From: Algimonas ampicilliniresistens
GTDB lineage: Bacteria; Pseudomonadota; Alphaproteobacteria; Caulobacterales; Maricaulaceae
Direction: 5' to 3'
NCBI RefSeq assembly: GCF_030159955.1
Contig: NZ_BSNK01000001.1
Location: 868,001 to 932,000, forward strand
DNA: 64,000 nucleotides
Below the pieces are notes generated by a model. It searched no databases, had not been told where the DNA came from, and worked only from the letters and a program-made list of their open reading frames with translations. This document shows, one piece after another, positions 37,136 through 46,041 of this stretch. The position numbers and the translations under genes were made by a program. How positions within the stretch are numbered: the first letter of the stretch is position 1; every line of letters starts with the position of its first letter.

Positions 37136-39175
37136 CTAGCCCGGTGCATTGCCCTTTTGGCCAAAGCGTAGGTTCTGATCAATCGTGACGGGCGCAACGT
37201 TGCCGTTTCGGCGCGCTTTGTAGACCTGCATATTCTCCATCACGCGCATGACGTAATTGCGGGTTTCGGAGAAGGGGATCTTCTCAACCCAATCGATCGG
37301 ATCGATTTGACCTTTGCGGGGGTCACCATTGCGTTCGATCCATTGCGACACACGCCGCGGTCCAGCATTGTAGGCGACGGCGGCCATAATGTAGGACCCA
37401 TCAAAGTCCTCCAACAGATCATTCAGGTGCAGGGCGCCCATATAAGCCGCATAGTTGCGGTCTGTGATCAAGCGGTCGCGGTCATAGGCAATCCGGTGAC
37501 GGCGCGCGGTTGCGCTAGCCGTCGCATTAATCATCTGCATCATGCCGTAAGCGCTCGCGCTTGAGATCGCATTGCCAGCGAACTCGCTTTCCTGCCGTGC
37601 GATGGCGTAGACAAAGGGAATGTCAAAGTTACGTCCGAGCATCTCTATGGGCGGGACAATGGGGTACCCACTCTCAGTTAGCATGCCTTTGAATCGTCCG
37701 GCCTGTTTGGCGGCACGGATAGACGGACGCATGAAGCCATAATCGGCACTCAGGCGGCTCAGCAGTGAGAGTTCATCGAGCGTCTCAAGATCGTCATCCA
37801 AAGCATAAGCGAAGGTCGAGAAGAACCGTTCTTCGCCCGCTTCGCCGAGTAAGCGAAGAGCACGAATGCGGCGATCATTGTTGAACCGTTGCTGCGCTTG
37901 TTGAGAGGCCATTTCTGGCGGTAAGGTGATGCGGGCAATCGACCCCATCAATCGTCTAGCCGCCAATTGTCCATAATATGTATTCGGATAAGTTGACGCT
38001 TTCGCGAAGGCTTGGTCGCGTCGTGGGTCTTTCAGCGCTTCAAACGCACGTCCCTGCCAGTAATGTGCTCTGGAAAGGCTGATCGGCGTATTGACGCCCG
38101 CTTCGAGGCGCTGGAACCGTTCAAGAGCCAACGCAGGCTGGTTCATTTTTGTCAGGGCCAACCAGCCACCAAGAAATTCGGACTCATACAGAGGTGCCCC
38201 CTCAGTCGCGCCATGGAATAGCGTCATCCGATAGGCTTCCATCCATTTCTGCTCGCTGATCAGCCAGTAAGCCATCAACCGTCTCTCGGTCCACATCCGC
38301 TCGCGGCCTCGGTCGGTCGTGGCGGGGGATCCGATCTGCATATAGACAGGCAGCGCGTAGTCTTTGTCCTTGCGAAGGCGGCGCCAGCGGGCGCGTTCAA
38401 ACAGAAAACCGGGATGATTGGCGTGGCTAGCGGGAATGGCATTAACCGCAGCGTTGATACCTCGGCTGTTTGTCGCCAACTTCATCCGCGCATCCATAAC
38501 GGCACGGTCAGCTTTGCTCATGAAAGGGAGTAGGGCGCGGGCATTAGAGAAATGCCGCGATCCTTCCCAAATCAGGTGGTCGGCGCGGGCGGCGTGATCT
38601 TGCGAATTTAAACGGGATTTAAATTGCTGGAATAACTCTTTCTGCGTGTCGCGCGACAGGCGTGCTTCTCGCCACGCATATTTCAGCCAACGATCGCCAT
38701 TTTCCTGATCACCCAGCCTATAGAAAGCCTTTGCAAGAGCGGCGCGGCCTTCGCCAGAAACAGGTTCCATTTTCAGAAACCAGGCCACGGTCTCTTGTGG
38801 AGAGAGAGGTTCATCCAGCAACCGAGCCTCAGCTTTGGCTTGGATAGATACCATGCGTGGCCAGTCGGTTAGTTCATGCGTCACGTAGGTGAGCCAATCG
38901 GTCGGGACATTGGGATCGCGGGCCGAGCGAACCCAGCGCAGTAAGTCTTTAGCTGTCGGGTCTTGGATTTCGTCTTTAGCGCGCTTCAGCGTCGTCCATT
39001 CACTGCGGGACGCGGCTGAGAGACCGCGTCGCAAGTAAATTGCGTCACGGGGCGAAAGATATTGCGAGAGTGCGGGCGGAGCAGGTTTCAGGCGTGGAAT
39101 AGGAGCATTGGCGGCCGCCGTGGTTGTTGACACGGGGACGAGAGAAAACATGAGACATAACAAAAATGTCTTCAC
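37136..39175 (-). CDS. Soluble lytic murein transglycosylase (SLT family)
   Basis: 679 residues. Signal peptide MKTFLLCLMFSLVPVSTTTAA; helical superhelix repeats through residue 500; catalytic lysozyme-like SLT domain with Glu529 in ARQESEF, SASAYGMMQMINATA and NYAAYMGALHLNDLLEDF, and AAVAYNAGPRRVSQW. It cuts peptidoglycan glycan strands to 1,6-anhydro products in the periplasm. The start is GTG at 39175, supported by GGAG with seven-base spacing and by the better signal peptide than the ATG at 39151. Divergent from dapA. Confidence 0.93.
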   Translation of the reverse strand: MKTFLLCLMFSLVPVSTTTAAANAPIPRLKPAPPALSQYLSPRDAIYLRRGLSAASRSEWTTLKRAKDEIQDPTAKDLLRWVRSARDPNVPTDWLTYVTHELTDWPRMVSIQAKAEARLLDEPLSPQETVAWFLKMEPVSGEGRAALAKAFYRLGDQENGDRWLKYAWREARLSRDTQKELFQQFKSRLNSQDHAARADHLIWEGSRHFSNARALLPFMSKADRAVMDARMKLATNSRGINAAVNAIPASHANHPGFLFERARWRRLRKDKDYALPVYMQIGSPATTDRGRERMWTERRLMAYWLISEQKWMEAYRMTLFHGATEGAPLYESEFLGGWLALTKMNQPALALERFQRLEAGVNTPISLSRAHYWQGRAFEALKDPRRDQAFAKASTYPNTYYGQLAARRLMGSIARITLPPEMASQQAQQRFNNDRRIRALRLLGEAGEERFFSTFAYALDDDLETLDELSLLSRLSADYGFMRPSIRAAKQAGRFKGMLTESGYPIVPPIEMLGRNFDIPFVYAIARQESEFAGNAISSASAYGMMQMINATASATARRHRIAYDRDRLITDRNYAAYMGALHLNDLLEDFDGSYIMAAVAYNAGPRRVSQWIERNGDPRKGQIDPIDWVEKIPFSETRNYVMRVMENMQVYKARRNGNVAPVTIDQNLRFGQKGNAPG

Positions 39176-39299
39176 TCAAAAGCTCCATAAAGTTGCTTCA
39201 ATGCGGTACAGTTCCTGCCATGCTTGCAAGTCAGATGACAATGGGCCTAAAGCGCGCGGCACCCCGCTCGCCTTCGATTTGGCTATAGGAAACGCGATT

Positions 39300-40175
39300 A
39301 TGGTTAAAGGGTCCATAACAGCCCTCGTTACCCCGTTCACAAAAGCGGGATTGGATGAGGCTGCCTTCCAGAATCATGTCGAATGGCAGATCGCCAACGG
39401 CACGAGCGGCCTCGTGCCCTGTGGAACGACGGGCGAAAGCGCAACACTCACGCATGAGGAACATAAACGCGTCATTCGACTCTGCGTGGAAGCAGCGGAT
39501 AGTCGCGTTCCAGTCATTGCCGGGGCGGGATCAAATGAGACGCGTGTCTCGATTGAGTATGCCCAAGTCGCCAAAGATTGTGGCGCTGATGCCGCTTTGG
39601 TAGTGACGCCTTATTATAATAAGCCGAGCCAAGAAGGCATTTTCCGACATTTTGAAGCGATCGCGAATGCTGTCGATATCCCGATTGTCGTTTACAATAT
39701 TCCGGGGCGAAGCGTCGTCGACATCACCAATGAGACGATGGGGCGCTTGTCGCAGCTTTCCAATGTTATTGGATGTAAGGATGCAACCGGCGAAATAGCA
39801 CGGGTCCAAGGTCTGACAGATCGGTGTGGTGCGGACTTTGTTCAATTGTCTGGCGATGACGCGACGGCCCTGGGCCATTTTGTACATGGTGGCCAAGGCA
39901 CGATCAGCGTCGGGTCGAATATTGCGCCGAAACAATATGCTGAATTTCATGAAGCCATGATGGCTGGAGATTTCTCTCGTGCGCGCGAACTCAACGCCAT
40001 GCTCGACCGATTACACAAAGATCTGTTTCTCGACCCAAGCCCGGCGCCCGCCAAATATGCTTTGTCGCTTATGGGGCGCATGGAGGATGTGGTTCGATTG
40101 CCGATTACGCCGTGTCGAGACGAGACGAAGGCCCGTGTTCGTTCAGCGATGACCCGCGCAGGGATTGAGTTTTAG
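39300..40175 (+). CDS. dapA: 4-Hydroxy-tetrahydrodipicolinate synthase
   Basis: 291 residues from the ATG at 39300 (upstream in-frame sequence has no domain). (beta/alpha)8 barrel with GTTGESATLT, catalytic Tyr in TPYYNKPSQEGI, YNIPGRSVVDI, and Schiff-base Lys160 in IGCKDATGE. Condenses pyruvate and aspartate semialdehyde in lysine/meso-diaminopimelate synthesis. Directly abuts smpB (TAG-ATG) so the two are coexpressed, a common alphaproteobacterial pairing. Confidence 0.97.
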   Translation: MVKGSITALVTPFTKAGLDEAAFQNHVEWQIANGTSGLVPCGTTGESATLTHEEHKRVIRLCVEAADSRVPVIAGAGSNETRVSIEYAQVAKDCGADAALVVTPYYNKPSQEGIFRHFEAIANAVDIPIVVYNIPGRSVVDITNETMGRLSQLSNVIGCKDATGEIARVQGLTDRCGADFVQLSGDDATALGHFVHGGQGTISVGSNIAPKQYAEFHEAMMAGDFSRARELNAMLDRLHKDLFLDPSPAPAKYALSLMGRMEDVVRLPITPCRDETKARVRSAMTRAGIEF

Positions 40176-40661
40176 ATGGCGGTTAAAAAGAAACCCAGCG
40201 TTGGCGATAACGGCACATTAATCGCCGAAAACCGCCGCGCCCGATATGATTTCGCCATCGAGGAAACGATGGAAGCGGGAGTCAGCTTGCTCGGCACGGA
40301 AGTCAAAAGCCTGCGGAGTGGTAAGGCCAATATCGCAGAGAGCTATGTCGATGTGGACGGCAGTGAAGCTTGGCTGGTCAATGCGAATATTCCAATTTAC
40401 GAACCCGCGGCGCAGTTCAACCATAGCCCGAAGCGCGGTCGGAAGCTTCTACTGAAACGAAAAGAAATCAATACGTTGATAGGGGAAACGCAACGTAAAG
40501 GTCGAACGGTCATTCCCCTGAAAATGTATTTCAATAAAGATGGCCGTGTAAAACTTCTGATCGGTGTCGCTGCGGGTAAACAGCAGCACGACAAACGCGA
40601 TGTGCAGAAAACACGCGATTGGCAAAAGCAAAAAGCGCGTCTTCTGCGAGATCGCGGCTAG
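40176..40661 (+). CDS. smpB: SsrA-binding protein SmpB
   Basis: 161 residues. OB-fold with [62 protein letters not shown] and a basic C-terminal tail [27 protein letters not shown] that reaches the ribosomal decoding centre. Partners tmRNA in rescuing stalled ribosomes. Starts at the base after the dapA stop. No ssrA gene is seen in the window. Its end overlaps the convergent outer-membrane protein gene by 4 bases. Confidence 0.97.
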   Translation: MAVKKKPSVGDNGTLIAENRRARYDFAIEETMEAGVSLLGTEVKSLRSGKANIAESYVDVDGSEAWLVNANIPIYEPAAQFNHSPKRGRKLLLKRKEINTLIGETQRKGRTVIPLKMYFNKDGRVKLLIGVAAGKQQHDKRDVQKTRDWQKQKARLLRDRG

Positions 40662-41299
40662 AGCTTAAATCTGTAGCCGACTGACACTGTGTAATTGTCA
40701 TATTCGGACTCAAGGCTCACACCATTGTCCGCCGGTGACGTTCGAACGAAGTCAACGCCAGTGGCTCCAAAATAACGTCCGTCAATGAACAACTCGATTT
40801 TGTCAGAAACCGGGACGCTTGCCCCAATAATACCCTGATAGACAAAGCTCGTATCTTTGTCCTCGAAGTTTGCGGGACCATAAACGAAGTCGTTTTCCAA
40901 AAATCCAATGCCTGCACCGACGCCGATATAAGGCGTTACGGCTGAAGCGGTCGGGAAATCGTACAAGACATTAGCAAGCAAGCTGTAGCTTTCTGTGCCG
41001 CTGCCAGCAAAAGGTCGGCTTATATTGTTGAATGCAAGTGTTTCGCCGTCATTTCGGCGGAAGGTGAATTCGCCCTCGAAGCGCAAATTTTCTGACTTGC
41101 GAAAGCCGACAAAACTACTGAGAGCATATCCCTCATCATACTCGACGTCCACGCGGCGGCTTGGACCTTCACTGGTCTGGTCTGAGGTCTGATTATATCC
41201 GACCGATCCGCCAAGGTACCAATCCTTAGCGCTGGCTGATTGGGTGGTGGCGATAGCCGCGACGAGGGCGATAGTGCTTGCGGCGATATTTTTATTCAT
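40658..41299 (-). CDS. Small outer-membrane beta-barrel protein (OmpA/OMP_b-brl type)
   Basis: 213 residues from the ATG at 41299 with GGAGAG ribosome site (the longer frame is non-coding upstream). Signal peptide ending SASA (about residue 24), then alternating amphipathic strands ([68 protein letters not shown]) and a terminal VSVGYRFKL, the outer-membrane insertion signal. Eight-stranded porin-like surface protein. Role in adhesion or envelope stability is not resolvable from sequence. Confidence 0.88.
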   Translation of the reverse strand: MNKNIAASTIALVAAIATTQSASAKDWYLGGSVGYNQTSDQTSEGPSRRVDVEYDEGYALSSFVGFRKSENLRFEGEFTFRRNDGETLAFNNISRPFAGSGTESYSLLANVLYDFPTASAVTPYIGVGAGIGFLENDFVYGPANFEDKDTSFVYQGIIGASVPVSDKIELFIDGRYFGATGVDFVRTSPADNGVSLESEYDNYTVSVGYRFKL

Positions 41300-41374
41300 T
41301 GTTTCTCTCCTTAACCGCGACAGACATTGTGCGGCGAGAGGCCCGATAAGCGGATCGCTCAAGAGCTCAATCTC

Positions 41375-41434
41375 ATCACGGATGGATGTGATTAATTGAG
41401 GTAAAAATGTGAGATGCGCTCTCAAATCCGTGAT
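41375..41434. repeat. Perfect 9-bp inverted repeat upstream of outer-membrane protein gene
   Basis: ATCACGGAT (41375-41383) and ATCCGTGAT (41426-41434) flank 42 bases that also hold the weak terminator of the UDG gene and TTAATTGAGG. It lies 76 bases before the outer-membrane protein start. It could be a regulator dimer site or an mRNA structure. Confidence 0.4.
41403..41424 (-). terminator. Weak terminator-like hairpin after uracil-DNA glycosylase gene
   Basis: On the minus strand TGAGA-GCGCA-TCTCA followed by CATTTTTACC, about 20 bases after the glycosylase stop. The stem has only five pairs, so it is weak. Confidence 0.35.
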
Positions 41435-41442
41435 CAGACGGA

Positions 41443-42087
41443 CTACTTTAGGAGTGCCTTTGCCCGCGCAAAAATGTCGAAGAACATGGGCTCTGTCAGA
41501 CGACGTGTATTCGTGTTGTAGCGGGAGCAATGGTAGCTCGACAGCACCGTATAGCCGCCGAGTTTATATTCACTGCCATGGCCAAACTTTTCTCGCGCGA
41601 TTTTGCCGCCCAATGTCCGAACCGTACTATCATGACTGACCTTGCCGAGGCAGAGTAGCACTTTCAGTTTTGGCAGGGCCTCGATTTGAGTGCGTAGATA
41701 ATCGCGGCAGCTATTGATCTCTGCCCCGATCGGTTTGTTCTGGGGCGGAACGCAGCGCACGGCATTGGTGATCATCGCGCGACGCAGCGCTAGACCATCA
41801 TCAATGGTCAACCCAAACCGGTCATTCGAAAAACCATATTCCGCCAAAGCTTTATAAAGCAGATCGCCCGCCGCATCGCCCGTAAAGGGTCGTCCGGTCT
41901 TATTGGCGCCATTGAGGCCGGGTGCGAGGCCAACGACGAGCAGTTCCGCTTGCGGATCGCCGAAACTAGGGACAGGGCCGTTAAAATGACCAGGCAGACG
42001 CTCGCGGCAGTCTTCGAGGAAGTCGAAGAGACGCGGGCAACGCTGACAAAAGTAAGGCGGTTCTGACGCCGCTTCTGTCTCTGACAT
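41443..42087 (-). CDS. Family 5-like uracil-DNA glycosylase (UdgB-type, Fe-S)
   Basis: 214 residues from the ATG at 42087 (an ATG at 42108, overlapping the NYN stop, is the alternative; neither has a clear ribosome site). Cysteines CQRCPRL near the N-terminus with more in NAVRCVPPQNKP, the uracil/DNA binding motif VGLAPGLNGANKTGRPFTGDAAG, and SSYHCSRYN near the end, consistent with a [4Fe-4S] family 4/5 UDG. It removes uracil (and other deaminated bases) from DNA. It lies 10 bases downstream of the NYN gene. Confidence 0.88.
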   Translation of the reverse strand: MSETEAASEPPYFCQRCPRLFDFLEDCRERLPGHFNGPVPSFGDPQAELLVVGLAPGLNGANKTGRPFTGDAAGDLLYKALAEYGFSNDRFGLTIDDGLALRRAMITNAVRCVPPQNKPIGAEINSCRDYLRTQIEALPKLKVLLCLGKVSHDSTVRTLGGKIAREKFGHGSEYKLGGYTVLSSYHCSRYNTNTRRLTEPMFFDIFARAKALLK

Positions 42088-42097
42088 AACGTGCGGA

Positions 42098-42688
42098 TCA
42101 GTCACCATAGCCGAAATCGTCATCGTCTTCGTAATCATCATCTTGTTCAGAGCGTTCACGCTTCGGGCGCCCGACTTCACGTTCCAGATCATCGATTTCG
42201 ATAAACGCATCGGCCTGTCGGCGCAGTTCGTCGGCCAGCAAAGACGGCTTTACAGCCATTGAAGACACGACTGTCACGCGGACGCCGAGTTTTTGAACGG
42301 CTTCGACGGCGGCGCGAAAGTCCCCATCACCGGAGAACAGCAACATATGATCGACATATGGGGCCAGTTCCATCATCCGCACGACGATTTCGACGTCCAT
42401 GTCGCCCTTGATCCGCGTGCGTCCGTCGCGATCCGTGAAGGTTTTGGCTCTCTTCGTAATGATATGAAACCCGTTATAGTCGAGCCAGTCGAGTAAGGGC
42501 CGCAACGGAGAAAAGTCGTCGTTTTCGCGCAAGGCTGTGAAATAGTACGCCTTGATCATTCGACCTTTGGCGCTGAAATAGGTCAGCAGGTTCTTGTAAT
42601 CGATATCGAAGTCGAGCGACTTGGCTGTTGAATAGAAATTTGCGCCATCAATGAAGATGGCAAACCTCTCATCGGGGTAGAAGGTCAT
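42098..42688 (-). CDS. NYN-domain (LabA/DUF88-like) protein
   Basis: 196 residues. PIN-like NYN fold with acidic catalytic candidates in FAIFIDGANFYS (residues 9-20), KGDMDVEIVVRMM and LLFSGDGDFRAAVEAV, the conserved metal-binding set. Probable RNA-processing nuclease. A low-complexity acidic tail (RSEQDDDYEDDDDFGYGD) ends it. Divergent from folK with only 31 bases between starts, and upstream of the glycosylase gene. Confidence 0.9.
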   Translation of the reverse strand: MTFYPDERFAIFIDGANFYSTAKSLDFDIDYKNLLTYFSAKGRMIKAYYFTALRENDDFSPLRPLLDWLDYNGFHIITKRAKTFTDRDGRTRIKGDMDVEIVVRMMELAPYVDHMLLFSGDGDFRAAVEAVQKLGVRVTVVSSMAVKPSLLADELRRQADAFIEIDDLEREVGRPKRERSEQDDDYEDDDDFGYGD

Positions 42689-42719
42689 ACGAATATCCGT
42701 GTCTAAAAATCATCTAAAT

Positions 42720-43211
42720 ATGCGACGAGCCTATATCGCGTTCGGCGCGAACTTGTCCAACCCGCGTGAGACATTAATGATGGCTGTGACAGCGCTCGGA
42801 GAAGCCGGGATTGTGATCGACAACCTTTCTTCACTTTGGATTAGCCCAGCCTGGCCAGTGGGGAGCGATGCACCAGAATATACGAATGCAGTGATCGCTG
42901 TGCGCACTGAACGGGATGCACCTGTCTTGATGCAAAACCTATTGGATATTGAAACGCGGCTAGGCCGTGTGCGCAGCGCGCGGAATGCACCGCGTGTGAT
43001 CGATTTGGACCTGATCGATTATGATGGACAAGTATTAGATGACCCGATTTGCACGCTGCCACATCCGCGCATGACAGAGCGGGCCTTCGTTCTAATGCCG
43101 TTGGAGGAAGTTGCGCCGCACTGGGTTCATCCAGGAGGCTCAACCTTAAAAGCCTTGTTGGCTAAGCTGGATCTTTCGCAAACGCGCGTAAGCTCAATAC
43201 GCCCGACTTAG
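42720..43211 (+). CDS. folK: 6-Hydroxymethyl-7,8-dihydropterin pyrophosphokinase
   Basis: 163 residues from the ATG at 42720 (GTG at 42699 adds seven residues with no ribosome site). N-terminal AYIAFGANLSNPRETL, the ATP/Mg-binding RVIDLDLIDYDG and PHPRMTERAFVLMPLEEVAPHW, typical of HPPK. Transfers pyrophosphate to the pterin in folate biosynthesis. It stands apart from folP/folB. Ends overlapping the convergent small hypothetical gene. Confidence 0.94.
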   Translation: MRRAYIAFGANLSNPRETLMMAVTALGEAGIVIDNLSSLWISPAWPVGSDAPEYTNAVIAVRTERDAPVLMQNLLDIETRLGRVRSARNAPRVIDLDLIDYDGQVLDDPICTLPHPRMTERAFVLMPLEEVAPHWVHPGGSTLKALLAKLDLSQTRVSSIRPT

Positions 43212-43567
43212 CTCTCTGCCAACTCATGTCCAATCTCTTCTGAGGATGGCTCATTAGGCTGATCGAGAGCTTCGATTTCCTGCTGATAGATGCGCATGAT
43301 TCGCGCGAGATATTCTTGCGTCCATGCGCCGCGTTGATCGGCCTGCTCAGGCGTCGGAACGAAACTTTCGATATCATCCTGACTAATGCCTTTGGATTCC
43401 AACAGCCGCTCAACCGTATCGAGACGTTCGCGCATCACCGCGAGTTCCTGCGCCACGGCCATGGTAATGGCCATAACCCGTTCAGCATCCGTATCTTCTA
43501 GAAAATAAGGGCGTTTGCCCTTGGGCTTCGCACCAGCGAGCGCGAGCGGATCAATCTGTTGGGTCAT
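43208..43567 (-). CDS. Conserved hypothetical protein, helical, acidic
   Basis: 119 residues, no signal peptide, helical with an amphipathic heptad region (about 29-60) and an acidic end. The ATG overlaps the methyltransferase stop by 4 bases (start 43567; an upstream in-frame ATG lies inside the methyltransferase). Not recognised as a named family. It is probably translated from the methyltransferase mRNA, and its 3' end overlaps folK. Confidence 0.65.
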   Translation of the reverse strand: MTQQIDPLALAGAKPKGKRPYFLEDTDAERVMAITMAVAQELAVMRERLDTVERLLESKGISQDDIESFVPTPEQADQRGAWTQEYLARIMRIYQQEIEALDQPNEPSSEEIGHELAES

Positions 43568-44769
43568 GCGGCTTTCTTCTCCCCACCGATAATGTGCCAC
43601 GCCGCCTTGCGACCATAATCTTCGACCTCATCCGTGCCGTGTTCCGGGAACAGTTCCGTATCCACGACCGCCGCGACGCCGCCATGCAGCAACTCTTCGC
43701 GCTTGAATCCGGCATCCACCATCCATTGGTCGAGGTCCAATTCGTGTAGTTTGGTCCAGAACGGTTCATTATTATAGAAAGCATCCCAATCGCGGATGGC
43801 TTGTTCGTAAAGCGGCATGTCCGGATCATATTGGGGTTGTTCAACATGCATGACGATCCCGCCTGGCGCGAGCAGGCGGTGGCTCTCTTTCATGATCTTC
43901 GGCATCGCTTTGACACTGGTTTCATGCAGGAACATGGTCGACTGAACCCAATCGAAATAACCATCTGGATACATGGATAAGTCTTCCGCATTGGCCTGAA
44001 CGAAACGGACATTCTCGACACCCATCAGTTTGGCGCGTGCCAAGCCGTAGCGCAGTACGGGCGCACCCGTATCAAGGCAGATGACTTCGGCGTCGGGGTA
44101 GGCTTGGGCGATGGGCAGGACGTTTTGTCCAAGGCCGCCGCCAATATCCAAGATCCGTTTCGGCGCGAAATCAGGTCGGTTTTCTTTCATCCAAGCAACA
44201 ACGGCTTGCCCGCCGCCGTCGTTGAAACGGCCCAGACCGCCGCCTGTTGTGACGAAGATACCGCAGTCATAGTTCGCGGCGCCGGTCACATCACCCGGTA
44301 CGATTTCATCGTGGTAGCTGCCTGGCATGCAGTGGTGATCTATTTTTGAAAGGTAGGAAGGGAGTTCGACGCTCGGATCGAGTTGTAGTCGGTCGTCGCC
44401 TTCTGTTAGTTCACGCGCACGCTCGTTAAGCTCTTCAGCTTGGCGTAGCGTAACCCAACGTCCAGCCTGTTGGCGTAATTCCATCGTATTTCGACGCTGA
44501 GCGGACCAATGCTGGAATAGCGGGTCTTTTAAGAGTGCTTTGCGCACTTGGTTGCGGTGATTGGGAGCTGGGTTGTTCGGCTCAATCCGCGTTTCATAGG
44601 CAGTTTTAACGCCGGGCAGGACGCGGGAGGCGAGGTGACGATTAAGGTGTGCGAGGAAATTAAACCGCGCTTTTTCATCATGCGTCGTCTTAGGAAACAT
44701 GCCGTGTTCACCCACAAGGCGATAGTCCGGCGGGCCATCATAATTGGAATGGGCGTTTGTCTCGGCCAT
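43564..44769 (-). CDS. Class I SAM-dependent methyltransferase
   Basis: 401 residues from the ATG at 44769, chosen for its GAAGGG ribosome site. A long N-terminal region (1-210) with no clear domain is followed by a SAM-binding Rossmann core: motif I RILDIGGGLGQNVLPIA (about 225-240), acidic DAEVICLDTG, FVQANAEDLSM and MKESHRLLAPGGIVMHVEQP. The extended N-terminus suggests a small-molecule acceptor, and the gene is divergent from the catabolic cluster across a region with an inverted repeat, so it may act in the same pathway. No specific acceptor can be named. Confidence 0.82.
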   Translation of the reverse strand: MAETNAHSNYDGPPDYRLVGEHGMFPKTTHDEKARFNFLAHLNRHLASRVLPGVKTAYETRIEPNNPAPNHRNQVRKALLKDPLFQHWSAQRRNTMELRQQAGRWVTLRQAEELNERARELTEGDDRLQLDPSVELPSYLSKIDHHCMPGSYHDEIVPGDVTGAANYDCGIFVTTGGGLGRFNDGGGQAVVAWMKENRPDFAPKRILDIGGGLGQNVLPIAQAYPDAEVICLDTGAPVLRYGLARAKLMGVENVRFVQANAEDLSMYPDGYFDWVQSTMFLHETSVKAMPKIMKESHRLLAPGGIVMHVEQPQYDPDMPLYEQAIRDWDAFYNNEPFWTKLHELDLDQWMVDAGFKREELLHGGVAAVVDTELFPEHGTDEVEDYGRKAAWHIIGGEKKAA

Positions 44770-44821
44770 GGTCTTTCCCTTCTTAGTCACGGATTTCATC
44801 TAAACGCATTCTGCGACGTTG

Positions 44822-44841
44822 AAGTTGACAATACTCAACTT
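44822..44841. promoter_or_regulatory. Inverted repeat in divergent promoter of methyltransferase and catabolic cluster
   Basis: Perfect 7-base arms AAGTTGA / TCAACTT with a six-base spacer, in the 121-base divergent region. A TTGACA (44825-44830) lies inside it on the plus strand, so a bound repressor would block a -35 element. Spacing fits a MarR- or TetR-like operator. No such regulator gene is adjacent. Confidence 0.45.
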
Positions 44842-44890
44842 TGGATGATCTCAAGGCAGCCATAACGCCGTAATATCGAAGGAGGCACCT

Positions 44891-45205
44891 ATGGGTCAGC
44901 GTATCATCGTCCTGTTCAATCTGCAGGATGGAAAGTCTAAAGATGATTATGAACAATGGGCTCGGACCAAAGATATTCCGGCTGTGAACAAGCTCGAATC
45001 GATTGACGGTTTCGACGTGTTCCGTGCCGAGAGCCTGCTTTTCTCCGATGCACAGTCACCCTACGAATATATCGAAATCCTTGATATCAACGACATGGAC
45101 AAATTTGGTGAAGAGGCGTCGCAGGAGCATATGCAAGCGATTGCCGCCACATTCCAAAGCGAGATTGCTAAGGATCTCGTCTTCATCAATGTGAGTCAGC
45201 TCTGA
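44891..45205 (+). CDS. HapK/REDY-like dimeric alpha/beta-barrel protein
   Basis: 104 residues, no signal peptide. The layout KDDYEQWARTKDIPAVNKLESIDGFDVFRAE with closing YEYIEILDINDMDKF resembles small ferredoxin-like (ABM) proteins annotated HapK/REDY-like. Such folds act as small monooxygenases, cyclases or isomerases or bind products. AAGGAGG ribosome site. First gene of the plus-strand cluster; its stop overlaps the SDR start (TGATG), pointing to coexpression. The exact reaction is unknown. Confidence 0.6.
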   Translation: MGQRIIVLFNLQDGKSKDDYEQWARTKDIPAVNKLESIDGFDVFRAESLLFSDAQSPYEYIEILDINDMDKFGEEASQEHMQAIAATFQSEIAKDLVFINVSQL

Positions 45206-46041
45206 TGAAACGCCTTCAAGGAAAAACGGCTGTTGTCACTGGGTCGGGTCGTCGCGGCGGCTTGGGTGAGGCAATCGCCAAACGCTTGGCCGAAGACGGC
45301 GCGAATATCGTGATCTCAGACATTGGTGAGCCGCGCGATGCCGCGACGGGTGAGGCACATATTGGCTCAACCGCAGAAATGGAAAGCATCGCCGAGGAGT
45401 TGCGCGGTCTCGGAATCGAAGCCTCGACCCACACATGTGATGTGCGTTCACTTGAAGAAGTCCGAGCGCTCGCGAAGCATGCATCGGACACGCATGGCTC
45501 GCTCGATATTTGGATCAACAATGCCGGCATTGGCTACATTATGAAGCCGTTGCTAGACGTGACTGAAGACGACTGGCGCGCCGTCATCGACGTGAATTTG
45601 TCGGGGTCATTCTTTGGTGTGAAAGCGGCCGCTGAAGTCATGGTACCGCAGGGTAAGGGCGGGCGGATCATCAATGTCGCTAGCCAAGCCGCAAAATCCG
45701 GGTTCCCACACGCACAGGCTTACACCTCCTCCAAACACGGTCTGGTCGGTCTCGTTCGCTCGGCCGCCACAGAACTCGGCGCGCACGGCATCACCGTCAA
45801 TAATGTCTGCCCCAACCATGTGACCACGGCGCTCGGCGCTTGGCAGAACGAATATTTTGCAGAAGTGACCGGCGCGGACAGTGTCGAAGACTATCTCAAA
45901 GCGATGGCCGCCCGCATCCCAATGGGCCGTCCGGGCTTGCCCGAAGATACCGCCAATGCGGTCGCTTGGCTCTGTTGCGATGAAGCGAAATATATCACGG
46001 CAGAAAGCATGAATGTCAGCGGCGGCGAGGAACCGCATTAA
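45205..46041 (+). CDS. Short-chain dehydrogenase/reductase
   Basis: 278 residues. Nucleotide motif VVTGSGRRGGLGEAIAKRLAEDG with a TGxxxGxG-type loop, NNAG in INNAGIGYIM, Ser in INVASQAAKSG and the YxxxK motif in AYTSSKHGLVGL, ending NVSGGEEPH. NAD(P)-dependent alcohol/ketone oxidoreductase of the classical SDR type. Tightly packed (TAATG) between the HapK-like and the deacetylase-like genes, so likely oxidises or reduces a pathway intermediate. Confidence 0.9.
   Translation: MKRLQGKTAVVTGSGRRGGLGEAIAKRLAEDGANIVISDIGEPRDAATGEAHIGSTAEMESIAEELRGLGIEASTHTCDVRSLEEVRALAKHASDTHGSLDIWINNAGIGYIMKPLLDVTEDDWRAVIDVNLSGSFFGVKAAAEVMVPQGKGGRIINVASQAAKSGFPHAQAYTSSKHGLVGLVRSAATELGAHGITVNNVCPNHVTTALGAWQNEYFAEVTGADSVEDYLKAMAARIPMGRPGLPEDTANAVAWLCCDEAKYITAESMNVSGGEEPH

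Noticed and set aside
39108-39299. N-terminal extension of dapA
   Set aside because: Overlaps the divergent transglycosylase gene and adds residues with no counterpart in DapA.
40658-41530. Longer version of the outer-membrane protein gene
   Set aside because: The extra 77 codons lack coding character; the ATG at 41299 has a good ribosome site followed by a signal peptide.
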